Positions 1 through 4,620 of a stretch of 10,264 bases of DNA are shown here, one piece after another. A program made the position numbers and the translations under genes. The stretch is from Clostridia bacterium (GTDB lineage: Bacteria > Bacillota > Clostridia > Christensenellales > Borkfalkiaceae), in the NCBI GenBank assembly GCA_021205485.1, contig JAJPXK010000218.1:1-10264 (forward strand), read 5' to 3'. Under the pieces are notes generated by a model, which did no database searches, was not told the DNA's origin, and saw nothing but the letters and a program-made list of their open reading frames with translations. Numbering within the stretch: position 1 is the stretch's first letter; each line of letters opens with the position of its first letter.

Positions 1-105
1 CCCGCCGCAAATACAAACAAATTCAGATACAAATAATCTATTATTACTAAATATTGCAACTTAACAGGAATATACTGCTTAAAAATATTCTTACTGCAAA
101 ATCAA

Positions 106-2409
106 TTACTTAATAAGCCGCGTACGCATCGCGTTTAAGACGGCTAAAAGCATTACGCCGACGTCGGCGACCACCGCCACTATAAGGGGGAAACTTCTTA
201 ACGTAAGGCTCAAAATCATTATCGCAAGCTTAATCACAAGCGAGCCTACAATATTCTGGAAAACTATCCTGCGCGTACCCTTTGATATCTTTTTCGCCTT
301 AGGCAGAAGCGAAAGATTGTCGGTGACGAGAACTATATCGCTCGCCTCTATCGCGGCGTCGGAGCCGACCTTGCCCATCGATACGGCGCAGTCGGCGGAA
401 GCCATTACGGGGGCGTCGTTTATGCCGTCGCCTACGTAGATGAGCTTGCCGCGATTTTTAAGCTTTTGAGCTTCTTCAAGTTTGCCGTCAGGCAAAAGCG
501 AGGCCGAAAAGCCGTCTAACCCCGCCTCTTTGGCTACCTGTTCGGCGCGTACGGGGTTGTCGCCCGTGAGCATGACGCAATAATTTACGCCCTGTGACCT
601 GAGGTCTTTTACAGCCTCGGCGGTACCCGCCTTAACGCTGTCGCCAATCTCGATAAATCCAACATATTCGCCGTCCAATGCGACGTATATAAGGGTGTAG
701 ATGCTGTCCTTCGCCTCTATATTCACGCCGTTTTCTGCCATCATGGCGGCGTTGCCGCAGAGGAGCGTCTTGCCGTTTACAACGCACTTTATGCCTCTGC
801 CCGCAACTTCTTCGGCGTTTTCGCCGTTAAACTCGGTGGATATTCCGTCAAACGCGGCCGCTATAGGGTGAGAGGAATATTTTTCCGCCGCCGCGGCGAG
901 GCGTATAGTCTTTTCGTCGGTGTAAGAACTTATTTTGAACGAACCCTCTGTAAGGGTGCCCGTCTTGTCGAACGCGGCGACCTGCGCTTTGGAAAGCTCG
1001 TCTAAGCTTGTGGAGCCCTTTACAAGTATGCCGAAGCGGGCGCACTGCCCTATTCCGCCGAAGTAGGAAAGCGGCACGGAAATTACCAATGCGCACGGGC
1101 AGGAAATTACCAAGAACGACAGCGCCCTGTAAATCCAATCGGCGTATGTACTCCACGCGTAAACGCCGTCTACCGCGCATATTATTGTTGGAATCAGCGC
1201 TGCGACAAGCAACGCCGCTATGCAGACCGCGGGGGTATAGTATTTGGCGAACTTTGTTATAAATTTTTCGGGCTGTGCCTTTTTTGCCGTGGAATTTTCT
1301 ACAAGATCGAGTATTTTCGCCACCGCCGAATCGGAATACTTCCTTATTACCTTAACTTCTATGGCCCGCGAAATGTTTATCGAACCGGATAAAATCTCCT
1401 GCCCCTCTTTTACGTCCATAGGCAGGGCCTCGCCGTTTAACGAACGCATGTCAAGCGAGCTTTCGCCCTTTACGATAACGCCGTCGGCGGAGATTTTTTC
1501 GCCCGCCTTTACAAGCATTATATCGCCGACTTCAAGTTCTTCGGGCTTTACGACAACAGTTTCGCCGTCTTTTATTATTGTGGCGCTCTCGCTTTTTAAG
1601 TCCATAAGGTCAGATATAGACTTTCTGGAAGAACCTACGGCTATTGACTGCAACAGCTCGCCAAGCTGGTATAAAATCATAACGGCGACGCCTTCGTACA
1701 GGCCTTCGTGCCAGAATATGCCTAAAATAACGGCCCCTAACGAGGCTATGGTCATTAAAAAATTCTCGTCAAAAATTCTGCCTTTCGCGATATTTTTCGC
1801 CGTGTTTATAAGCACGGGATAACCTACCGAAAGGTAGGCCACGGCGAACAGCGGATAAGAAATTATCGTGTTTACGTCGCCGCCGATCTCGTACAGAATC
1901 AACGCGGGAATAAAGAAAATTACCGATATGGCAAGCTGTATAATTTCTTTGAGGTGCGAACGGAGTACGCCCTTAGGTTTAGACGGCCTGTCTTCTACTA
2001 TTTTCACGTCTTCAAAGTGAGTAATTTCGTATATGGCCCTGTCGTACGCCTCGCCCTCCGCCTGAAGGGAGACAGACATATTCATAAAATCCACCGTAGC
2101 CGCGACGCCGTCGATTTTATTTAAAATTTCTTCGAGTTCACGCCCGCAGTTGGCGCAGCACAGATCCTTTATCTTGATTTTTTTGACGTCGGCCTGAGAA
2201 ATTTCCTCTACTACCTTTACCTCTTCAAAATGGTTGCAGCAGTCGGTTACTTTTGATATAGTATCGGCCGAATTGCACTCAAGCCTTACTTTTTGCCCTA
2301 CAAAATCAACCGAAACGGAGACTACTCCCTCTATTTTTTCAAGTTCTTCCTCAAGTTCCCTCGCACAGTTGGCGCAGTCCAGCCCCTCTATTTTAATTAC
2401 CTTATTCAT
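106..2409 (-). CDS. cadA: Zn2+/Cd2+/Pb2+-exporting P1B-type ATPase with two HMA domains
   Basis: The protein pumps divalent soft metals out of the cytoplasm using ATP and sits in the cytoplasmic membrane. At 767 residues it is full length. Two N-terminal metal-binding HMA domains are visible: CxxC at C12/C15 in a GLDCANC motif, and C85/C88 in DLCCANC. Then come the actuator domain (NGE at 325-327), the membrane metal site CPC (437-439), the phosphorylation motif DKTGT (D481), the HP locus (H514-P515), TGDN (615-618) and GDGINDAP (660-667). K727 in the penultimate helix and D749 in ADVG of the last helix are the marks of the Zn/Cd/Pb subgroup; the NxxxxxYN and MxxSS signatures of copper pumps are absent. 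The start overlaps the end of the upstream ArsR gene by 8 bases (ATGAATAA), so translation is probably coupled, and the operator upstream implies metal induction. Odd points: the usual TGES of the actuator loop reads NGEA, and the second HMA has Cys where Asp normally precedes the CxxC. No terminator is seen in the 105 bases downstream. Confidence 0.96.
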   Translation of the reverse strand: MNKVIKIEGLDCANCARELEEELEKIEGVVSVSVDFVGQKVRLECNSADTISKVTDCCNHFEEVKVVEEISQADVKKIKIKDLCCANCGRELEEILNKIDGVAATVDFMNMSVSLQAEGEAYDRAIYEITHFEDVKIVEDRPSKPKGVLRSHLKEIIQLAISVIFFIPALILYEIGGDVNTIISYPLFAVAYLSVGYPVLINTAKNIAKGRIFDENFLMTIASLGAVILGIFWHEGLYEGVAVMILYQLGELLQSIAVGSSRKSISDLMDLKSESATIIKDGETVVVKPEELEVGDIMLVKAGEKISADGVIVKGESSLDMRSLNGEALPMDVKEGQEILSGSINISRAIEVKVIRKYSDSAVAKILDLVENSTAKKAQPEKFITKFAKYYTPAVCIAALLVAALIPTIICAVDGVYAWSTYADWIYRALSFLVISCPCALVISVPLSYFGGIGQCARFGILVKGSTSLDELSKAQVAAFDKTGTLTEGSFKISSYTDEKTIRLAAAAEKYSSHPIAAAFDGISTEFNGENAEEVAGRGIKCVVNGKTLLCGNAAMMAENGVNIEAKDSIYTLIYVALDGEYVGFIEIGDSVKAGTAEAVKDLRSQGVNYCVMLTGDNPVRAEQVAKEAGLDGFSASLLPDGKLEEAQKLKNRGKLIYVGDGINDAPVMASADCAVSMGKVGSDAAIEASDIVLVTDNLSLLPKAKKISKGTRRIVFQNIVGSLVIKLAIMILSLTLRSFPLIVAVVADVGVMLLAVLNAMRTRLIK

Positions 2410-2755
2410 CGCAGTGCAGATGCTCCTTAGCCACCTTAATCATAGTCATAATATGTTCATCATCTACCGAATAAAGAATGTTTTTGCCGTCGCGGCGGCT
2501 CTTTATTATGCGGTTGTCTTTAAGGGTTTTAAGCTGATGCGACACGGCGCTCTGGTTTCCGCCTACCGCCTTGGCGATATGCTCTACGCACAGCTCGCCA
2601 GAAGAAAGGGCGAGTAAAATTTTTAGCCGCGAAGGCTCGCTTATCGCCTTGAAGCGGGCGGCCATAAGTTCTACCGCTTCGTCTGACGGCATCGAGGTTT
2701 TAATGTCTTTTAACACGTCCTCGTGCTCGCTTACATGCTCGCAGGGATTTTTCAT
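2402..2755 (-). CDS. ArsR/SmtB-family metal-responsive transcriptional repressor
   Basis: This 117-residue winged-helix protein should repress the metal-efflux operon and release DNA when it binds metal. The fold is clear: the ISEPSRLKILLAL helix (38-50), ELCVEH at the start of helix alpha-3 (54-59), and the recognition helix NQSAVSHQLKTLK (67-79), followed by the wing RDGKNILYS. Candidate ligands exist at both classical sites. The alpha-5 site has D99-x-H101 and H112, matching SmtB/CzrA spacing, but the fourth position is C115 instead of Glu/His, with H114 beside it. The alpha-3N site could use C56 and H59 plus N-terminal C5, H7 or H11, where CadC uses Cys-x-Cys. The start is supported by AAGGAG about nine bases upstream. 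The gene is first in the operon and overlaps the ATPase. Czr/Smt/CadC-type sensing of Zn or Cd is inferred from residues and context; which metal is not settled. Confidence 0.94.
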   Translation of the reverse strand: MKNPCEHVSEHEDVLKDIKTSMPSDEAVELMAARFKAISEPSRLKILLALSSGELCVEHIAKAVGGNQSAVSHQLKTLKDNRIIKSRRDGKNILYSVDDEHIMTMIKVAKEHLHCDE

Positions 2756-2772
2756 ACTTCGGTCTCCTTAAT

Positions 2773-2792
2773 ATATGAATGTATATTCATAT
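2773..2792. promoter_or_regulatory. ArsR/SmtB-type operator palindrome
   Basis: The inverted repeat ATATGAAT-GTAT-ATTCATAT has two perfect 8-base arms around four central bases. The core TGAA-N6-TTCA has the same spacing as operators of SmtB/CzrA/CadC repressors. It overlaps the -10 box and the predicted transcription start of the operon, and the cognate regulator is the first gene downstream. Assignment is by motif match and position. Confidence 0.82.
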
Positions 2793-2819
2793 GATAATAT
2801 AAGATTAAGTATTTGTCAA
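2791..2819 (-). promoter_or_regulatory. Sigma-A promoter of the metal-efflux operon
   Basis: On the minus strand a perfect -35 box TTGACA (2814-2819) is followed after 17 bases by TATCAT (2791-2796). Transcription should start near 2784, about 30 bases ahead of the repressor start codon, leaving a short leader that holds the AAGGAG ribosome binding site. The ArsR-type operator overlaps the -10 box and the start site, so bound repressor would block polymerase. Confidence 0.8.
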
Positions 2820-2851
2820 GGGGAATAACGGTATTTTTTTAAATTTTTTTC

Positions 2852-2903
2852 GGCCGTCCTGCTGTGCTGGTCGCGGGTTCCGCGCGGGATTGCCACTATG
2901 ACA
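2852..2903. repeat. Dispersed palindromic repeat, copy E (arm hairpin plus collapsed core)
   Basis: This copy carries the arm segment shared with positions 4172, 4461 and 8831, with a small hairpin CGCGG-GTT-CCGCG (2872-2884). It runs into GGGATTGCCAC, but then goes straight to TATGAC: the central part of the core seen in the copy at 4493-4525 is missing. It is best read as a deletion derivative. A 9-base direct repeat TATGACATA follows (2897-2905 and 2919-2927). Confidence 0.7.
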
Positions 2904-2930
2904 TATGTAATAAATTAATATGACATAGCA

Positions 2931-2960
2931 AAACGCCCCGAAAGATTTTTCGGGGCGTTT
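2931..2960 (-). terminator. Rho-independent terminator after the lipoprotein gene
   Basis: A 13-base-pair perfect stem, AAACGCCCCGAAA against TTTCGGGGCGTTT, closes a four-base loop. On the minus strand it lies 16 bases after the lipoprotein stop codon and ends in TTTT. The stem's T-rich 3' end supplies the U-tract. It separates the lipoprotein gene from the repeat remnant and the metal operon. Confidence 0.88.
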
Positions 2961-2976
2961 AAAAATTTTAGTTTAT

Positions 2977-3390
2977 TTATGCCTTTACAAACTTAACGCT
3001 AAACGCAAAACCTTCTTGTGTAGTTTCCAAAACAAGTTTGCTTCCGCTTACCGTAAATGTAAGTAAAGCCGTCGTCATTTCTGAAGTAGCGTAAAGACTA
3101 ACATTCTTACCTTCCTGTCCCCAGTAACCTGCGCTATAGCTGGATACTTTACCAGACAGTGTGCCATCTTCGTTGAATGTAAGAGTTGCACCCTCAAAAG
3201 CTTCTTCAACCAGTTCCTTTGCTTTCGATACTACGGCTTGTCCCAAACCAGGAAGATCTTCATCACTTTCAGCAACCACTTCGTCATAGTTATAGGTTTT
3301 GCCAGATACGTTGGTAGTGCATCCCGCGAATGCCACGCAAAGAACTACGGTAAGCAATGCGATGGAAAGAGTTGTGAGTAATTTTTTCAT
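2977..3390 (-). CDS. Small secreted lipoprotein, lipocalin-like, function unknown
   Basis: This 137-residue protein starts with a lysine-led hydrophobic signal (MKKLLTTLSIALLTVVLCVAF) and a lipobox-like FAG-C24, so it is predicted to be lipid-anchored on the outer face of the membrane. Phe at -3 of the lipobox is less usual than Leu. The mature part (about 113 residues) has a short acidic helical segment (about 35-66). Beta strands then follow the pattern LTFNEDGTLSGK, NVSLYAT, LLTFTVSGSKLVLE and FSVKFVKA, as in lipocalin-like lipoproteins common in Clostridia. No catalytic residues are evident. The start is supported by GAGG ten bases upstream and by the promoter. The gene stands alone: it has its own promoter and terminator and diverges from the spore coat operon. 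Its target or ligand is unknown. Confidence 0.85.
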   Translation of the reverse strand: MKKLLTTLSIALLTVVLCVAFAGCTTNVSGKTYNYDEVVAESDEDLPGLGQAVVSKAKELVEEAFEGATLTFNEDGTLSGKVSSYSAGYWGQEGKNVSLYATSEMTTALLTFTVSGSKLVLETTQEGFAFSVKFVKA

Positions 3391-3417
3391 AAAATAAAAC
3401 CTCGTAAAGAAAATTTT

Positions 3418-3432
3418 ATCGGTTCTACCGAT
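3418..3432. promoter_or_regulatory. Inverted repeat at the lipoprotein transcription start
   Basis: ATCGGT-TCT-ACCGAT is a perfect 6-base inverted repeat placed exactly where the transcript should begin. It may be a 5' stem-loop protecting the mRNA or a repressor operator. Its length alone does not exclude chance. Confidence 0.4.
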
Positions 3433-3438
3433 GAAATA

Positions 3439-3467
3439 ATTCTATCATTTTTGCCATACTTTGTCAA
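3439..3467 (-). promoter_or_regulatory. Strong sigma-A promoter of the lipoprotein gene
   Basis: Minus-strand TTGACA (3462-3467), a 17-base spacer and TAGAAT (3439-3444) form a near-consensus promoter. The start site should fall near 3432, giving a leader of about 40 bases with GAGG before the ATG. It points to vegetative, possibly constitutive, expression. Confidence 0.82.
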
Positions 3468-3536
3468 TTATTAATATAACAAAAAAAAATTTATATTACA
3501 ATGAATATTTTTGCGACGAAGGAGGCAAATTAATAC

Positions 3537-3543
3537 AAGAGGT
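3537..3543 (+). promoter_or_regulatory. Ribosome binding site fixing the start of the 62-residue coat protein
   Basis: AAGAGGT lies six bases before the ATG at 3550. A stronger AAGGAGG (3519-3525) lies 24 bases from that ATG and only three bases from an in-frame ATT, so it does not suit any normal start. The in-frame TTG at 3511 would put both sites inside the gene and is rejected. Confidence 0.6.
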
Positions 3544-3549
3544 ATTTAT

Positions 3550-3738
3550 ATGACTGAAACGATTTCTTCTAAAGAACTTTCTATGATAAGCCAGGCCTTG
3601 ACGTGCGAGGGGCTTATCTGCAAAAAGGCGAGAATGTACGCAAACACCCTTACCAACGCGGCTTTGGCCGAATGTATGTCGGGCATAGCTTCGGCTCACG
3701 AACAAAGATATAACGAGCTGTTAAAACAGCTCAACTGA
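3550..3738 (+). CDS. Small helical spore-coat-associated protein (CotF partner)
   Basis: This 62-residue protein is predicted to be an all-helical hairpin. Helix one runs about 6-33 (SSKELSMISQALTCEGLICKK) and helix two about 35-61, ending AHEQRYNELLKQLN. The pattern of E20, K25/K26, Y30, then H50 and Y54 before LLxxL resembles the short proteins encoded next to CotF genes in spore-forming Firmicutes, themselves like half a ferritin-type bundle. The ATG at 3550 is preferred, with AAGAGGT at good spacing; upstream in-frame codons give an Arg-rich stretch that is only the translated ribosome binding site. The gene is 11 bases before the CotF gene and shares its operon. Family membership rests on pattern recognition from a short sequence, and the coat role is inferred mainly from the neighbour. 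Confidence 0.72.
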   Translation: MTETISSKELSMISQALTCEGLICKKARMYANTLTNAALAECMSGIASAHEQRYNELLKQLN

Positions 3739-3749
3739 AGGAGGAAAGA

Positions 3750-4058
3750 ATGAAACTTACTAAAAGCGATATTACTTTATGCGAAAAAGACGCCCTGCAG
3801 GATATGCTTGACAGCGAAAAGGCGTTGATATCACTCTACGCCACGGCCCTTTACGAGGGCAGCGGGAAAAATATCAGAAAGAATTTTGCCGACAACCTTA
3901 ACGCCGTGGCCGAAAACCAGTATACGCTGTTTCAGCAGATGAGCGCGAGGGGATATTACGAGGTTCCGCCTGCGAAAAAGGATATGATTGACCAGGCCAA
4001 CGAAACGTTTAAAAAACAGCAGAAAACCCTTAAATGCGCCGCCTGCAATGAAAATTGA
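3750..4058 (+). CDS. CotF-family spore coat protein
   Basis: The 102-residue product matches the Coat F domain over nearly its whole length. The hallmark DALQDMLDSEKALISLYATAL (14-34) is followed by a second helix (about 41-66) and the closing motif ARGYYEVPPAKKDMIDQA (66-83), equivalent to KGWY-x-V-x-PA in CotF proteins. Members are structural proteins of the spore coat made in the mother cell. AAGGAGG five bases before the ATG gives very strong initiation. The gene follows the 62-residue partner and ends at its own terminator. An odd feature is the short tail CAACNEN with C96 and C99, which could allow disulfide cross-linking or metal binding; the two-gene product set is cysteine-rich for its size. 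The specific gene name is not assigned because CotF-like paralogues are numerous. Confidence 0.88.
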   Translation: MKLTKSDITLCEKDALQDMLDSEKALISLYATALYEGSGKNIRKNFADNLNAVAENQYTLFQQMSARGYYEVPPAKKDMIDQANETFKKQQKTLKCAACNEN

Positions 4059-4123
4059 TTGAGGTTTTTGTAACAATGCGGCCAAGTTTATCTTGTAAAA
4101 GGTGAGTTTATTTGGTTAAGCTG

Positions 4124-4157
4124 AAGCGGCCGAGAAAATTTTTCTCGGCCGCTTTTT
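4124..4157 (+). terminator. Rho-independent terminator of the coat operon
   Basis: The stem AAGCGGCCGAGAAA pairs with TTTCTCGGCCGCTT around a three-base loop and runs into TTTTT. It lies 65 bases after the CotF stop codon. The near-symmetrical A/T edges mean it could also work on the other strand, but no minus-strand gene ends here. Confidence 0.9.
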
Positions 4158-4171
4158 GTCAGGGGAGACTA

Positions 4172-4259
4172 CAATGCTGGTCGCGGGTTCCCGCAGGATC
4201 CTTCGACTTCGCTCAGGATGACGACACTCCTGTCATTCTGAGCGTAGCCGAAGAATCTC
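4172..4259. repeat. Palindromic repeats A and A-prime, head-to-head pair with arm hairpin
   Basis: An arm hairpin GCGGG-TT-CCCGC (4183-4194) leads into core A (4196-4222, ending AGGATGAC). After nine bases comes an inverted second core, A-prime (4232-4259, starting GTCATTCTGAGCG). The two cores are near reverse complements of each other, so the pair could form one long imperfect hairpin. Within single cores the ends also pair: ATCCT with AGGAT in A, ATTCT with AGAAT in A-prime. Confidence 0.85.
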
Positions 4260-4286
4260 ATTCCTACCGCTTTCTTTCCATCGAGG

Positions 4287-4314
4287 GGATCCTTCGACTT
4301 CGCTCAGGATGACA
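4287..4314. repeat. Palindromic repeat, copy B
   Basis: This core starts GGATCCTTCGAC and ends AGGATGACA. It is identical to core A over the shared 26 to 27 bases and in the same orientation, but lacks the arm hairpin. Confidence 0.85.
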
Positions 4315-4342
4315 GTAAAAAGGCTGTCGCCTCGTTATTATC

Positions 4343-4370
4343 GTCATTGCGAGCGTAGCGTGGCAATCTC
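4343..4370. repeat. Palindromic repeat, copy C (GCAAT type)
   Basis: This 28-base core starts GTCATTGCGAGCG and ends GGCAATCTC. It aligns without gaps to A-prime and has the same central GAGCGTAGC, while its stem reads ATTGC/GCAAT instead of ATTCT/AGAAT. The adjoining GCGAGTACTCGC (4371-4382) is a perfect 12-base palindrome. Confidence 0.85.
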
Positions 4371-4460
4371 GCGAGTACTCGCGGAAAGCCAGGCAATTCG
4401 AGGCTTCAGATATCAACCTCGCCTTGTTATAACGTTATTATTTTTAAATAACTTGCGTGC

Positions 4461-4525
4461 CGCCATGCTGTGCTGGTCGCACGTCCGTGCGGGATTGCCA
4501 CGCGGTAGAGACCGCTCGCAATGAC
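4461..4525. repeat. Palindromic repeat, copy D (arm hairpin plus extended GCAAT-type core)
   Basis: The arm hairpin GCACG-TC-CGTGC (4479-4490) precedes a core running from GATTGCCACGCGG to GCTCGCAATGAC (4493-4525). Besides the outer GCAAT/ATTGC pairing, the core has an inner stem GCGGT-AGAG-ACCGC. Orientation is opposite to copy C. Confidence 0.85.
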
Positions 4526-4545
4526 GTATAGGCTTCTGGCGTTTT

Positions 4546-4619
4546 CCACCTCATCAGTCAACTACGTTGACAGCTTCTACTGTGTATGCTGCGCTACCCT
4601 ATTAAGGGAGGCTATAAAA
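4546..4619. repeat. Second repeat family, CCACCTCATCAGTCA type
   Basis: The segment starts CCACCTCATCAGTCAAC and continues with TTGACAGCTTC, then an irregular middle, and ends AAGGGAGGCTATAAAA. I recall similar intergenic elements (CTCATCxGTCA..TGACAGCTTCCCC..GGGGAAGCC) in gut Firmicutes. A perfect stem GTCAAC-TAC-GTTGAC (4557-4571) and a weak CCCT/AGGG pair (4597-4609 region) are visible. It touches the stop codon of the HEAT-like gene. The middle looks degenerate compared with the remembered form. Confidence 0.55.
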
Positions 4620-4620
4620 A

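Larger units (their letters stand above)
4059..4620. other. Gene-free stretch occupied by a terminator and a cluster of palindromic repeats
   Basis: No credible gene is seen. Open frames exist at 4112-4312 and 4309-4524, but they are translations of repeats, lack ribosome binding sites and have no recognisable composition. The stretch holds the coat operon terminator, five hairpin cores of one repeat family in both orientations (4196-4525), and one copy of a second repeat family next to the stop codon of the HEAT-like gene. About 95 bases at 4371-4465 show no structure I can assign. Confidence 0.8.

Noticed and set aside
1..105. Terminator or small gene downstream of the ATPase
   Set aside because: The stretch is AT-rich with no GC-rich stem followed by T residues and no open frame with a ribosome binding site.
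1244..1822. Open frame of 192 codons on the plus strand inside the metal ATPase gene
   Set aside because: It is antisense to a complete ATPase with all motifs, has a Ser/Phe/Ile-rich composition typical of a shadow frame, and shows no ribosome binding site.
106..2409. Copper-exporting ATPase
   Set aside because: CPC alone is shared, but K727 and D749 in the last two helices, the missing copper signatures and the SmtB-type operator point to Zn/Cd/Pb.
2773..2792. Terminator reading of the AT-rich palindrome
   Set aside because: The arms are A/T-rich without a T-run, and position over the -10 box with ArsR spacing fits an operator.
3511..3549. TTG start giving a longer coat-associated protein
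   Set aside because: The extra 13 residues (MRRRRQINTRGIY) are a translation of the ribosome binding region AAGGAGG; the ATG at 3550 has its own site.
4112..4524. Two open frames in the gene-free stretch
   Set aside because: They translate the palindromic repeats and their flanks, begin without ribosome binding sites, and match no protein pattern.
4196..4525. CRISPR array
   Set aside because: The repeated units are in both orientations, differ in length and are irregularly spaced, with no uniform spacers and no cas genes.
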